From Jiangella alkaliphila (lineage in GTDB: Bacteria; Actinomycetota; Actinomycetes; Jiangellales; Jiangellaceae), in NCBI RefSeq assembly GCF_900105925.1, contig NZ_LT629791.1, positions 6,666,001 to 6,730,000 on the forward strand: 64,000 nucleotides of DNA, given 5' to 3'. The position numbers were made by a program, and so were the translations under genes. Shown in pieces: positions 18,985 through 29,600 of the stretch. Numbering within the stretch: position 1 is the stretch's first letter; each line of letters starts with the position of its first letter. A model generated the notes under the pieces. The model saw only the letters and a program-made list of their open reading frames with translations, was not told where the DNA came from and did not search any database.

Positions 18985-20262
18985 ATGACGTCGTCGCGTC
19001 GGATGTTTCTCGGTGGAGCGGCCGGTGTGGCCGCGCTCGGACTCACGGGAGCGGGGGTGGCGTCACCGCAACGGGCGTTCGCCCTCGGTCCCCTCGTGAT
19101 GGAGAGCAAGATGCTCTTCGGGGACGCGCAGGCCGGGCCCGCAGCCGTCCCCAAGCCGAGCGGCAACGGCAACTACCACTCGTGCCGGATCCCGTCGATC
19201 TTCGCGGTCCCGGGTTCGAGCGTCGTCATGGCCGTTGTGGAGGGCCGACCGGATGAGGTCAGTGATGCCTCCGGGAACTTCAACCTGCTGATGCGCCGGT
19301 CGACGGATGCCGGGCTGACCTGGAGCGCCGCCACTTCGCTCGCCGCGGCGACCCTCTACAGCTGGGCGAACCCGACCATGGTCCACGACCGGACCACGGG
19401 CCGGCTGTACTGCTTCATGCTGCGTCGGCAGCCCGGAGACCTTCACGACAAGGATCCCAAGGTCTACCTCGCGACATCGGACGACAACGGCGCGACGTGG
19501 ACCGACCCGGTCGTGCGCAACGATCTGAACCGGCGACTCCCCAGCGGCGGCACGACCAACGACTTCATCGGGCCCGGCAACGGGATCCAGCGCTCCGGCG
19601 GAGCCCTCGTGGTCCCGGCGAAAGGCCGCCTGATCATCAAGGAGCTGGGCGGCGACTGGGCCAATCATGATGTCCCCGACGGGCTGTATGAGGTCGAGAA
19701 CGGGAACCGGCTGCCGTACGGCGAAGGGACTGTCGCGGAGCGCTCGGACGGGCAGCTGATCCTGAACTACCGCGCCCTGAACGCGGAACTCAACAATGGC
19801 TTCCCCGCCGCCCGCCGCATCGCCATCGGGAATCCGGGCAGCTGGCGGCTGTTCGGCGACGAGCACTGGCGCACCCAGATCATCGACCCTGGCTCGCACG
19901 CCGCGCTGATCTCCCACTCGATCAACGGCAACCCGTTCCTGGTCCACCTCAACTCCAACAGCCCGGAGCGGGACGATCGCTACGCGATGACGCTGCGCGC
20001 AAGTGCCGACGACGGCGAGACGTGGAGCACATACCAGCGACCGCTGAGCCATGCCCCGCTGGCGAACGAAGGAGATCTGGCCGGCGATCTGCGCGAGGGC
20101 GGCTACTCGGCGTTGGCCTCTACCGGTAGCGGCATCATTCTTGCGCTGGTCGAGGCGCGCAGGTTGCAGTACGACAACCCGTCACTTTATGACGTGAACC
20201 ACAACTCACCGTGTGCCGTGGCGCTCCGCCGGTTCGACCCGAACTGGATCGTTCCCGCCTGA
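18985..20262 (+). CDS. Tat-exported sialidase-like BNR/Asp-box protein
   Basis: From ATG 18985 (GAGGA upstream) the 425-residue protein begins with a Tat signal SSRRMFLGGAAGVAALGLTG and an AFA-type cleavage site. The mature part is a six-bladed propeller of the sialidase type. It has an N-terminal CRIPSIFAVPGSSVVMAVVEGRP, three Asp-boxes (STDAGLTWS, SDDNGATWT, SADDGETWS) and an EGTVAERSDGQL segment like the catalytic Glu region of GH33. The family releases terminal sialic acid or related sugars from glycans. Its position directly before a rhamnoside uptake operon suggests a role in trimming complex plant or microbial polysaccharide. It has its own promoter and a weak hairpin downstream, so it is a separate unit. 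Confidence 0.88.
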   Translation: MTSSRRMFLGGAAGVAALGLTGAGVASPQRAFALGPLVMESKMLFGDAQAGPAAVPKPSGNGNYHSCRIPSIFAVPGSSVVMAVVEGRPDEVSDASGNFNLLMRRSTDAGLTWSAATSLAAATLYSWANPTMVHDRTTGRLYCFMLRRQPGDLHDKDPKVYLATSDDNGATWTDPVVRNDLNRRLPSGGTTNDFIGPGNGIQRSGGALVVPAKGRLIIKELGGDWANHDVPDGLYEVENGNRLPYGEGTVAERSDGQLILNYRALNAELNNGFPAARRIAIGNPGSWRLFGDEHWRTQIIDPGSHAALISHSINGNPFLVHLNSNSPERDDRYAMTLRASADDGETWSTYQRPLSHAPLANEGDLAGDLREGGYSALASTGSGIILALVEARRLQYDNPSLYDVNHNSPCAVALRRFDPNWIVPA

Positions 20263-20353
20263 CCCGAGCGCGACAACCGCCATCACGCACAGGCGGTACT
20301 GCGAGGCACCGACGAGGGCCGCAGGGGCGAGTCGGTGGCGCGCGACGGCGACC

Positions 20354-20405
20354 TTGACACGTTGTGACCGGTGTCATACGGTATGCGCACCCTTGAAACG
20401 ATTCA
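20354..20405 (+). promoter_or_regulatory. near-consensus promoter and operators of rhamnoside operon
   Basis: TTGACA (20354-20359) and TACGGT (20377-20382) are separated by exactly 17 bases, placing transcription start near 20389. TGACAC (20355-20360) and GTGTCA (20371-20376) form an inverted repeat spanning the promoter. Just past the start, TGAAACGATTCA (20394-20405) is a near-perfect palindrome with the central CG typical of LacI-family operators. The arrangement implies a strong promoter held off until a sugar inducer is present. Confidence 0.7.
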
Positions 20406-20421
20406 CGATTGCGAAGGTCCT

Positions 20422-21957
20422 TTGGACGGCGCGACAGCGAAGTCGAGCCCGCTCCTCGAAGTCGTCGGCCTGACCGTCGACTTTCCGGGGGTGCGGGCAC
20501 TGGACGGTGTCCACCTCGACGTTCGCCCCGGCGAGGTGCACGCGATCGTCGGCGAGAACGGCGCAGGGAAGTCGACCCTACTCAAGGTCCTCGGGGGCGT
20601 GAACACCCCCAGCGCCGGGTCGTTGACCCTCGGCGGCGAGCCGTTCCGCCCGCATCGGCCGCACGACGCCATCGCCGCCGGCATCGCCGTCATCTACCAG
20701 GAGTTCAACCTCTTCCCCGACCTCTCGGTCGCCGAGAACGTCTACGTCGGCCGCGAGCCGCACGGCCGGCTGACCCGTGGCCTCGACTACGCCCGGATGC
20801 GCCGCGGGTGCCGCGAGATCTTCGACGTGCTCGGCGTGCGGATCGACCCCGACGCGCGGGTCCGCGACCTCGCGGTGTCCGAACAACAGCTGGTCGAGAT
20901 CGCCAAGGCGCTGTCGGTGGGCGGCCGGGTCATCGTGATGGACGAGCCGACGGCCGCGCTGGCGCGCACCGAGGTCCGCCGGCTGCTCGACGTCGTCCGG
21001 CGGCTGCGCCAGGAGGGCAAGGCGGTCATCTACGTGAGCCACCACCTCGAGGAGGTCTTCGAGGTCGCCGACCGCGCCACGGTCCTGCGCGACGGCCGGC
21101 ACGTCGCCACCGAGGTGATCACGGAGACGACGGAGGACGACCTGGTCCGGCTCATGGTGGGCCGCGACGTCGAGTCCGTCTTCCACCGCGAGAGCACCGA
21201 CGAGGGCGCGGTCGTGCTGGCCCTGGACGGCGTGTCGGCCGGCCGGCACCTTCGCGACGTCGATCTCGAGGTGCGGGCCGGCGAGGTGCTCGGCATCGGC
21301 GGCGTGGCCGGCGCCGGTCAGACCGAGCTCACCCAGGCCGTGTTCGGAGCCATCGGGCTCAAGAGCGGCGGCATGCGGCTCGACGGCCACGACCACGCGC
21401 CGTCCAGCCCGCGCGACGCCATCGCCGCGGGCGTGGGCTTCCTGCACGAGGACCGTAAGGCGGCGGGGATCCTGCCCGACCTCTCCGTGCTGCAGAACCT
21501 GGGCATGTCCGTGCTGCGACGGCTGCGGACGGGGCCATTGCGGCTGCTGTCGCCGGCGGCGGAGCGCGGTGTCTACCGCGAGTACAGCGACCGGCTGCGC
21601 ATCAAGGCCAGCGGCGCGGACCAGCTCATCAGCCAGCTCTCCGGCGGCAACCAGCAGAAGGTCCTCCTGGGCCGGGCGCTGGCCCCGGGTGGACGACTGC
21701 TCGTGCTCAACGAGCCGACCCGCGGCGTCGACATCGGCGCCAAGGCGGAGATCCACCAGCTCGTCAACGAGCTCACGGCCGCCGGTGTAGCGGTGCTGCT
21801 GGTCAGCAGCGACCTGCTCGAGCTGCTGGGCATGAGCGACCGCATCGTGGTCCTCGCGGGTGGCCGCGTCGTCGGCCGCCTCGAAGGTGCGGACCGCACC
21901 GAGGAGAATGTCATCGCCTGCGCGACGATGGGCCGCAAGATCGCGGTCGACGCATGA
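20422..21957 (+). CDS. sugar ABC transporter ATP-binding protein (RbsA/RhaT type)
   Basis: This twin-ATPase subunit of about 511 residues belongs to the CUT2 carbohydrate family. The first half has [32 protein letters not shown], and [11 protein letters not shown]. The second half has a degenerate P-loop ([15 protein letters not shown]) and the CUT2-type signature [15 protein letters not shown] with [13 protein letters not shown]. It powers import of a monosaccharide, here presumably L-rhamnose given the two rhamnosidases in the operon. The frame opens at GTG 20371, but that codon lies inside the promoter. TTG 20422, behind GAAGG and after the predicted transcription start, is the better start. 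The stop overlaps the next gene (ATGA). Confidence 0.92.
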   Translation: MDGATAKSSPLLEVVGLTVDFPGVRALDGVHLDVRPGEVHAIVGENGAGKSTLLKVLGGVNTPSAGSLTLGGEPFRPHRPHDAIAAGIAVIYQEFNLFPDLSVAENVYVGREPHGRLTRGLDYARMRRGCREIFDVLGVRIDPDARVRDLAVSEQQLVEIAKALSVGGRVIVMDEPTAALARTEVRRLLDVVRRLRQEGKAVIYVSHHLEEVFEVADRATVLRDGRHVATEVITETTEDDLVRLMVGRDVESVFHRESTDEGAVVLALDGVSAGRHLRDVDLEVRAGEVLGIGGVAGAGQTELTQAVFGAIGLKSGGMRLDGHDHAPSSPRDAIAAGVGFLHEDRKAAGILPDLSVLQNLGMSVLRRLRTGPLRLLSPAAERGVYREYSDRLRIKASGADQLISQLSGGNQQKVLLGRALAPGGRLLVLNEPTRGVDIGAKAEIHQLVNELTAAGVAVLLVSSDLLELLGMSDRIVVLAGGRVVGRLEGADRTEENVIACATMGRKIAVDA

Positions 21958-22970
21958 GCGGCCAGTCCCCCGGGCCGGCGCCGGCCGAGGCGCGCGGGAC
22001 GCGTCGCGCCCCGGCCGACCGCGTGCGCCAGGCTCTGGTCGCCGCCCCGCTCGCCGTGCCGCTGCTGCTGGTGTGCCTCGTCCTGACGCTGGCCACCGAC
22101 CGGTTCCTGACCACCGGCAACCTCGAGAACGTCCTCGTCGCGGCGAGCATCGTGGCGCTGCCCGGCCTGGCCATGACCCTGTGCATCGCCATGGGCGAGT
22201 TCGACCTGTCGGTCGGCTCCACCGTCGCGCTGACGGGGGCTGTCACCTGCACCTGGCTGGTCGACGGCCGGCCCACGCTCGTCGCCGTGGTGGCGGGCCT
22301 CGTCGTCGGCGCGGCCGTCGGCCTGGCCAACGGGCTGGTGATCACCAAACTCGGCGTCACGCCGTTCATCGCCACCCTGGCAACACTGGTCATCGTCCGC
22401 GGGCTGTCCCTCGTATACACCGACGGCCGGGACGTCATCGTCAACGACGAAGCGCTGAAGTACCTCGTGGCCGGCCGGCCGCTCGGCGTGCCCATGCCGA
22501 TCGTCCTCGCGGTGCTCGCGGCCGTGCTCGCGTGGTGGACGGTCAACCGCACGCGGTTCGGCCGCTGGGTCTGCGCCATCGGCAGCAACCGCGAGGCGGC
22601 CGTCATCTCGGGCCTTCCGGTCGACCGCATCCGCATCGCCGTCTACGTACTCGTCGGCCTGGCCGGCGGCGTCTGGGGCGTGCTGATCTCCAGCCAGCTG
22701 CAGAAGGGGTCGGGGCAGCTCGGAGCGGGCTTCGAGCTCGACGCCATCACGGTCGTGGTGATCGGCGGGACCAGCCTGCTGGGCGGCAGCGCCTCGGTCA
22801 TCGGCACCCTGCTCGGGGCGATCCTGATCGAGACCATCCGTAACGGCTTGAACCTGCTGAACACGCCGGCCGCCTACCAGCGCATCAGCGTCGGGCTGTT
22901 GCTGGTCGCGGCGCTCGCCGTGCAGGCCATCCGGCGGAAGGCGCCGACGGAGGCCCTCGATGACGTCTGA
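21954..22970 (+). CDS. sugar ABC transporter permease (RbsC/RhaP type)
   Basis: The 338-residue membrane protein has about ten hydrophobic segments and CUT2 permease signatures: [45 protein letters not shown], and the C-terminal [18 protein letters not shown]. It forms a channel half with the permease encoded immediately downstream. Its ATG overlaps the ATPase stop by four bases and its own stop lies inside the start of the next gene, so translation is coupled. Substrate is inferred from the operon to be a deoxyhexose such as L-rhamnose. Confidence 0.92.
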   Translation: MSGQSPGPAPAEARGTRRAPADRVRQALVAAPLAVPLLLVCLVLTLATDRFLTTGNLENVLVAASIVALPGLAMTLCIAMGEFDLSVGSTVALTGAVTCTWLVDGRPTLVAVVAGLVVGAAVGLANGLVITKLGVTPFIATLATLVIVRGLSLVYTDGRDVIVNDEALKYLVAGRPLGVPMPIVLAVLAAVLAWWTVNRTRFGRWVCAIGSNREAAVISGLPVDRIRIAVYVLVGLAGGVWGVLISSQLQKGSGQLGAGFELDAITVVVIGGTSLLGGSASVIGTLLGAILIETIRNGLNLLNTPAAYQRISVGLLLVAALAVQAIRRKAPTEALDDV

Positions 22971-24030
22971 CACCGTGCTGCGCCCCTCGGGCGCGGACCA
23001 GGGCGGACCTCGCCGAAGCAGGCCGCGGCCGACGCTCGGACGGCTCTGGGAGACCTGGGGCATCACGGTCGTGCTGATCGCGCTGCTGGCGCTCTCGCCG
23101 CTCATCGCGCCCGACTTCCTGACGCAGGCGAACCTGCAGTCGGTGCTGCGCGAGAGCGCCTACCTGGGCATCGTGGCGGCCGGCATGACCTTCGCCATCA
23201 TGAACGGGACGTTCGACCTCTCGGTGGGCGGCCAGCTCGCCCTCGTCAGCGTCGCGACCCTGGCCGGCTTCTCCGCCGGCGGAACGCTGCTGGCCGTGGC
23301 GGCCGCGGTGGCCACCGGCGTGGGGTGCGGGCTGGTGAACGGGGCGCTGGTCACGGCGCTGCGGGTGCCGCCGTTCGTGGCCACGCTGGGCATGCTGTTC
23401 GTCTTCCGCGGCATCGCGTACATCTTCACCCAGGACGGGCCGAAGACGCTGCCCTACGACCAGGCCGACTCGTCGTTCGTGAAGATCGGCAGCCTGAACC
23501 TGGCGGGCATCCCGGTACCGTTCGTCATCATGCTGGCCGTCTACGCGGCGGCCTGGGTGGTGCTCCGGCGGACGACGACCGGCCGCCAGGTCGTGGCGTT
23601 CGGCTCGTCACCCGAGGCGGCGAGGTTCTGCGGTGTCTCGGCGACCCGCGTCCGCCTGTTCGTCTTCACCCTGGTGGGCCTGTGTGTCGGCATCGCCGCA
23701 CTCACCTACGTCACCCGGGTCTGGACTGCGGACGGTTCGGCGCAGGACGGCTTCGAGCTGAGCGTCATCACCGTCGTCGTCCTGGGCGGCACCAGCCTCA
23801 AGGGTGGCAAGGGCACGCTGATCGGGACGTTCTCGGCCGTGCTCCTGGTCGCCGTGCTCAACGACATCCTGGTCAGCCAGGGCGTCGGCGCCTCCTACCA
23901 GCGCATCGTCCTCGGGACCGTCCTCATCACGGCTCTGGCGATCGACGGGCTCCGGACCCGGTTCGCGGCCCCTGGATCCTTCCGCCGCGCCGTCCTGCGC
24001 CGCTCCACGGAGGTGAGGTCGTCCTCTTGA
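22960..24030 (+). CDS. sugar ABC transporter permease (RbsC/RhaQ type)
   Basis: This second CUT2 permease of 356 residues is homologous to the upstream one ([62 protein letters not shown]). Two different permeases with one twin ATPase is the layout of rhamnose (RhaPQ) and AI-2/autoinducer-type importers, whereas ribose systems have a single permease. The start overlaps the upstream gene by 11 bases. A basic cytoplasmic N-terminal tail of about 25 residues precedes the first helix. About 100 bases separate it from the binding-protein gene, still within one operon. Confidence 0.92.
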   Translation: MTSDTVLRPSGADQGGPRRSRPRPTLGRLWETWGITVVLIALLALSPLIAPDFLTQANLQSVLRESAYLGIVAAGMTFAIMNGTFDLSVGGQLALVSVATLAGFSAGGTLLAVAAAVATGVGCGLVNGALVTALRVPPFVATLGMLFVFRGIAYIFTQDGPKTLPYDQADSSFVKIGSLNLAGIPVPFVIMLAVYAAAWVVLRRTTTGRQVVAFGSSPEAARFCGVSATRVRLFVFTLVGLCVGIAALTYVTRVWTADGSAQDGFELSVITVVVLGGTSLKGGKGTLIGTFSAVLLVAVLNDILVSQGVGASYQRIVLGTVLITALAIDGLRTRFAAPGSFRRAVLRRSTEVRSSS

Positions 24031-24131
24031 TCGTTCTGCCGGGCGGGCACGTCCCGGGCCACATCCGCAGCACAGGTCCGTCATCACGTCGACCCCGAAC
24101 AGGCGGCCGCCGGCCCCGGAAAGGCACCACA

Positions 24132-25115
24132 GTGAACCGCACACGACTCTCCGCCGTCGCACTGGCGGCCATGATCGCCCTGACCACCGCCTGCTCGGAG
24201 TCCGAGGAGCCGGCCACCAGCGGGGCCGACGACGGCGAAGCGCTGACCGTCGGGTTCTCCGTCTACGACATGCAGTTCGAGTTCTTCCAGGAGATGGAGC
24301 GAGGCACCCGGGAGGCCGCCGAGGAGAAGGGGTGGGAGTTCGTCCTGCACGACCAGCGCAGCGACGAGAACGAGATGGTGACGGGTGCGCAGGCGCTCCT
24401 GGACCAGAACATCGACGTGCTCATCATCAGCCCGGTCAACCCCGAGGCGCTCGGGCCGATCGTCAACAAGGCCCAGGAGATGGGCATCCCGGTCGTCGTC
24501 GACGACATCGGCGGTGGCGGCACGCCCTACGACGCGATCGTCATCTCCGACAACGAGGACGGCGGCGTCCAGGCGGCCGAGTACATGGCGGCGCAGATCG
24601 AGGCGAACGGCGTCACGAGCCGGAAGGTCGTCTCCATCACCTGTGAGCCGTCGGCGTTCTACGCGGCCCGCCGCAACGAGGGTTTCCGGACCGCGATCGA
24701 GGCGGCCGGCTACGAGGTCGTCACCGAGCTGTCCGGCAACTCCAGGGCCGAGGACGCCTACGACATCATGAACGACGCCCTCGCCCGGGACCCCGACGTC
24801 GCCGGAGTCTTCGCCTGCAACGACCCCATGGCCGTCGCCGCCGGCAACGCGATCATCGACGCGGGGATGGACCCGGTGAACGACATCGTCACGGTCGGGC
24901 TCAACGGCGACCCCGAGGCGCTGACGGCGATCGAGTCCGGCGGCCTCTCCGCCACCGTGGCACAGGACCCGGCCGGCATGGGCGCGCTGACGGTCGACCT
25001 CGCCGAGCAGCTCGCGAACGGCGAGACGCCCGACTTCGACAACGAGGCCGAGCGGGAGGTCTACCAGGAGGTCACCCTGGTGACGTCGGAGAACCTCGCG
25101 GACTTCACGAACTGA
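24132..25115 (+). CDS. sugar ABC transporter substrate-binding lipoprotein
   Basis: From GTG 24132 the 327-residue protein has a lipoprotein signal with the lipobox LTTAC (Cys21). A periplasmic-binding fold follows (LTVGFSVYDMQFEFFQEMERG, ALLDQNIDVLIISPVNPEAL, VVDDIGGGG, GVFACNDPMAVAAGNAI, GLNGDPEAL), as in ribose/rhamnose-type (Peripla_BP_4) receptors. A much longer open frame begins at 23325 but runs antiphase through the permease gene and is not real. It is the receptor of the importer encoded just upstream and probably the most highly expressed member. Exact ligand is not visible; L-rhamnose or a close relative is inferred. Confidence 0.92.
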   Translation: MNRTRLSAVALAAMIALTTACSESEEPATSGADDGEALTVGFSVYDMQFEFFQEMERGTREAAEEKGWEFVLHDQRSDENEMVTGAQALLDQNIDVLIISPVNPEALGPIVNKAQEMGIPVVVDDIGGGGTPYDAIVISDNEDGGVQAAEYMAAQIEANGVTSRKVVSITCEPSAFYAARRNEGFRTAIEAAGYEVVTELSGNSRAEDAYDIMNDALARDPDVAGVFACNDPMAVAAGNAIIDAGMDPVNDIVTVGLNGDPEALTAIESGGLSATVAQDPAGMGALTVDLAEQLANGETPDFDNEAEREVYQEVTLVTSENLADFTN

Positions 25116-25131
25116 ACGGGAGGTCCGTGAC

Positions 25132-26583
25132 ATGCCGACGCCGATCGAGAGCTCGCCCGAGGTGAGCCCGCTTCTTCCCCGTATCGCCGCACGTCCCACC
25201 AGGGTCGGGCTGGTGTCCGGCGGGCTGGGCGCCTACTGGCCCCAGTTCCCGGACCTGTTGCCCCAGTTGCGAAGGTCGGCCGACCGGGTCGCCGAACGGC
25301 TGCGCGGACTCGGCCACGAGGTCGTCGACGCCGGCTTCATCTCCGACGCGGAGGACGGCACGAAGGCGGCCGAGCAGCTGCGCGTGGAGGGGTGCGACAT
25401 CATCGTCGGCTTCCTCACCACGTACATGACCGCGACGATGCTGGTGCCGGTCGCCCAGCGCAGCGGGGCGCCGGTGCTGCTGATCAACCTCCAGCCGACC
25501 GAGGCGATGGACCACGCGACATTCGACACCGGGGCGTGGCTCGCCTACTGCGGTGCCTGCCCGCTGCCGGAGATGGCCAACGCGTTCGAACGGTGCGGCA
25601 TCCCGTTCCGGTCGGTCTCCGGCTACGTCGAGGACGAGCGGGCCTGGGCGCGGATCGCCCGCTGGGTCGACGCGGCCGGTGTGCGGGGTGCGCTGCGCCA
25701 CGGCCGGCACGGGCTGATGGGGCACCTCTATCCCGGCATGCTCGACGTCTCGACCGACCTCACCTCGGTGTCCGCGCAGCTCGGCGGGCACATGGAGGTC
25801 CTCGAGATCGACGACCTGCGCGTCCGCGTCGAGCACGTCACCGACGCGGAGACCGACGATCGCGTCGAGCTGACGAAGTCGATCTTCTCCCTCGACGACT
25901 CGGTCGACGGCGACGACCTGCGCTGGGCGGCGCGGGTGTCGGTGGGCATGGACCGCATGGTCGAGGACTTCGCCCTCGACAGCCTCGCCTACTACCACCG
26001 TGGCCTCGACGGCGAGACGCACGAGCGGCTCGGCGCGGGGCTGATCCTCGGCGCGTCCCTCCTGACGGCCCGGGGCATCCCCGCCGCGGGCGAGTACGAG
26101 CTGCGGACATCGCTGGCCATGCTGGTCATGGACCGGCTCGGCAGTGGCGGGTCGTTCACGGAGTTCCAGGCGCTGAACTTCCGCGACGGCGTCGTCGAGA
26201 TGGGCCACGACGGGCCGGCGCACCTGGCGATCGGCTCGGGCCGCCCGCTCCTGCGTGGGCTGGGGGTCTACCACGGCAAGCGCGGCTGGGGCGTGTCCGT
26301 CGAGACCGCGGTCGCGCACGGCGCCGTCACGGCGTTCGGCGTCGGCCAGGGCAGGGACGGCGCCTACCGCTTCATCGCCGCTGAGGGCCGCGTCGTCGAC
26401 GGCCCGCTGCTCCAGATCGGCAACACGACGTCCCGGGTCGACTTCGGCCGCGACCCGGGCGAGTGGGCCGATGCGTGGTCGGCGTCGGGCGTCGGCCACC
26501 ACTGGGCCCTCGGGACCGGCCACCGGGTGGCCGAGCTGCGTGCCGTCGCCGAGCTGCTGGACCTCGAGTTCCGCGAGGTCTGA
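25132..26583 (+). CDS. L-fucose/L-arabinose isomerase-fold protein
   Basis: The 483-residue protein resembles the L-arabinose/L-fucose isomerase superfamily. It has an N-terminal Rossmann-like domain (RVGLVSGGLGAYWPQFPDL, EGCDIIVGFLTTYMTATMLVPVAQ, PVLLINLQPTEAM), a middle domain (GRHGLMGHLYPGMLDVSTDLT, GHMEVLEIDDL) and a C-terminal barrel-like part ending HHWALGTGH. Superfamily members interconvert aldoses and ketoses using a metal bound by Glu/Asp/His. The operon setting suggests it isomerises the imported deoxysugar. It is not a canonical RhaA, however, and no rhamnulokinase or aldolase gene follows. A role as a lyase or oxidised-sugar enzyme of the same fold is possible. It starts 16 bases after the receptor gene with GGGAGG upstream. 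Confidence 0.75.
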   Translation: MPTPIESSPEVSPLLPRIAARPTRVGLVSGGLGAYWPQFPDLLPQLRRSADRVAERLRGLGHEVVDAGFISDAEDGTKAAEQLRVEGCDIIVGFLTTYMTATMLVPVAQRSGAPVLLINLQPTEAMDHATFDTGAWLAYCGACPLPEMANAFERCGIPFRSVSGYVEDERAWARIARWVDAAGVRGALRHGRHGLMGHLYPGMLDVSTDLTSVSAQLGGHMEVLEIDDLRVRVEHVTDAETDDRVELTKSIFSLDDSVDGDDLRWAARVSVGMDRMVEDFALDSLAYYHRGLDGETHERLGAGLILGASLLTARGIPAAGEYELRTSLAMLVMDRLGSGGSFTEFQALNFRDGVVEMGHDGPAHLAIGSGRPLLRGLGVYHGKRGWGVSVETAVAHGAVTAFGVGQGRDGAYRFIAAEGRVVDGPLLQIGNTTSRVDFGRDPGEWADAWSASGVGHHWALGTGHRVAELRAVAELLDLEFREV

Positions 26584-26682
26584 GCCTCGCACCAGACGTG
26601 CGCGCGGGCCGCGGCCCGGGCGCACGCGACCAGCAGGACAGCCACACACTTCCAGTCCACCGCCGTATTGGAGTGCCTGCTC

Positions 26683-29600
26683 ATGAACCGTTTCAGTCGT
26701 CGCGCGCTACCGGGCCTGGCCGCGGGTGCCGTGCTGCTGAGCCTGCTCGTCCCGGCCACTGAGGAAGCGACGGCGGCGCCGCGGTCGCACGTCACCGTCG
26801 GCGGCCTCGAGGTCGACGGCATGGCCGACCCGCTCGGCACCGGGGTGGGCGCGCCCACCCTCAGCTGGCGGCTGGAGTCCGACCGGCGCTCCGAGCGGCA
26901 GTCCGCCTACGAGATCCAGGTCGCCTCCACCGAGGAGCTGCTGACGAGCGGAGAGCCCGACCTGTGGGCCAGCGGCCGGGTGATCGGCCCGGCCCAGTCG
27001 GTGACCTTCGGCGGCGAGCCGCTCGGCAGCCGCGACCGCGCGGTCTGGCGGGTGCGGGTCTGGGACGGCGACGGCGGCGTCTCGCGGTGGAGCGCCCCGG
27101 GCAGCTGGGAGGTCGGGCTGCTGGAGCCGTCGGACTGGAGCGCCGACTGGGTGATGCATCCCGGCTTCGACCCACCGTCAGCCACCCCAGTCGTGGTCCC
27201 GACAACACCGACGTCGGCCCGGTACGTCCGGCTCGAGGTCAGCCGGCTCGGGCTGCCGCTGCGCGAGGGGTTCCCGTACGACGTCTCGCGCCTCCAGCTG
27301 GCCGAGCTGCGGGTGCGCGAGGCCGCGGCGCCGGACACCAACCTCGCGGCCGGACGCCCGGTGACGGCGAACCGCTCGTACGTCGTGGCGGGCAGCTGGG
27401 AGCCGCGGTTCCTCACCGACGGCAAGCTCGACACCGACGGGGCGCCGCTGGGCTACACCAGCCTGGAGACGCGTGACCCCGACGTCGGCGCCGACCCGAT
27501 GTGGGTCGAGATCGACCTCGGCGCGACGCGGGCCTTCGACCAGATCGTGCTGTATCCCCGCACGGACACGCTGACCGCCGACGGCCGCACGCCGAACTTC
27601 CCGGTCGACTACCGGGTCCTGGCCGCCGACGCGCCCGGCGGGACGGGGGCCGTCGTCGTCGCGGCGGTCACCGGCCAGCAACCGCCCGCGCCGCGCGCGC
27701 CGGAGCCCGCCACGATGCCGATCTTCGCCCGCGGCTTCGACCTGCCCGGCGACGTCGCCAGCGCGCGCCTGTACGTCACCGGCCTCGGTGTCTTCACGCC
27801 CAGCCTCAACGGCGAGCCGGTCTCCGACACCGTCCTCGACCCGGCCAACACCGACTACGAGGACCGGGTCACCTACAGCACGTTCGACGTCACCGACGCG
27901 CTGCGCGAAGGCGAGAACGTCCTCGGCGTCAGGCTCGGCAACGGCATCTACAACGTCCCGAGCACGCCGGGCCGGTACCAGAAGCTGGTGGCCTCATACG
28001 GCCCGCCCAAGCTGATCGCCCAGCTCGAGGTGGTGCTGGACGACGGCCGGGTGATCACGGTCGACTCCGGCGAGGACTGGTCGACGACCTTCGGCGGCAC
28101 GACGTTCTCCGGCTGGTACGGCGGCGAGGACTTCGACGCCCGCAAGGTGCCGGCCGGCTGGGACGTGCCGGGAACCGACCGCGGCGACTGGGAGCAGGTC
28201 GAACTGACCGGACCGCCGGCCGAGACGACCGAGCTGTCCGCCCGCTACGGCCCGGGCATCGAGGTGGTCGATCGCATCGAGGCGGCGTCCGTGACCACGC
28301 CCGCTCCCGGCGTCCACGTCTTCGACCTTGGCGTCAACATCGCCGGGTGGCCGGAGCTGACGGTCGACGTGCCGGCCGGCACCAGCGTCCAGCTGTGGCC
28401 GGGCGAGCAGCTCACGGCGGACGGGCGGGTCAGCCAGTCGACGACCGGCGCCCCGATCTGGGACACCTACACCGCCGCCGGCACGGGCCGGGAGGTCTGG
28501 CACCCGGAGTTCAGCTACCACGGGTTCCGCTACGTCGAGGTGCGCGGGCCCGCCGGCGCCACGCCGCCGCTGGACACGGTGGCCGGTCTGGTGCTGCGCG
28601 CGGCGAACGAGGAGGCCGGCTCGTTCACGTCCTCCAACGCGCTGCTCAACGGCATCCACCGGATCATCGACCGGGCGGTGCAGGGCAACATGTACAGCGT
28701 CCTGACCGACTGCCCGCACCGCGAGAAGCTCGGCTGGCTGGAGGAGACCCACCTGGTGTGGGAGACGGTCGCGCGCGGCTACGACGTCGCCGCCTACGGC
28801 CGCGACCTCACCCGCACCATGGCCGACGCCCAGACGCCCGAGGGCCTGGTGCCCGACATCGCGCCCGAGTACACCGTGTTCAGCGGCGGCTTCCGCGACG
28901 ACCCGAACTGGGGCAGCGCGATCATCCACGTCCCGTGGAAGATGTACTCCAGCTACGGCGACGCCTCCGGCCTGCGCCCCTTCTACCCCAGCATGCAGCG
29001 CTACCTGGACTACCTGGCGGGCAAGGCCGAGGAACACCTGCTGGACTACGGGCTCGGCGACTGGATCACCTTCGACCCGTCGACGCCGGTCGGCGTCACC
29101 GCGACCTTCGGGTACCACCAGGCCGCCCGCACCATGGCCCGGATCGCCGAGGTGCTCGGCGAGGACGACGACGCGCGGCGGTACGCGCAGCTGGCCGACG
29201 ACATCGGCGCGGCCTTCCACGCCGAGTACTTCGACGCCGAGCGGGGCACGTACGCCAGCGGCAGCCAGGCCAGCGACGCCCTGGCGCTGGACATGGGCGT
29301 CGTCCCGCCGGCCGACCGCGAGCGGGTGCTGGCGCACCTGCTGGCCTCGATCCAGGCCGCGGACCACCACCTCACCGTCGGCGAGATCGCCCTGCCGTCG
29401 GTCATCAGGGTCCTGCACGAGAACGGCCACGACGACGTCATGTACCGCATCGCCACCCAGGTCACCAGCCCGAGCTACGGGTACCAGGTGCTCAACGGGG
29501 CGACGTCGCTGACGGAGAACTGGGACGGGCCGACGTCAGGCAACTCGCAGAACCACTTCATGCTCGGCGCCATCGACGAGTGGTTCACCGGGGCGCTCGC

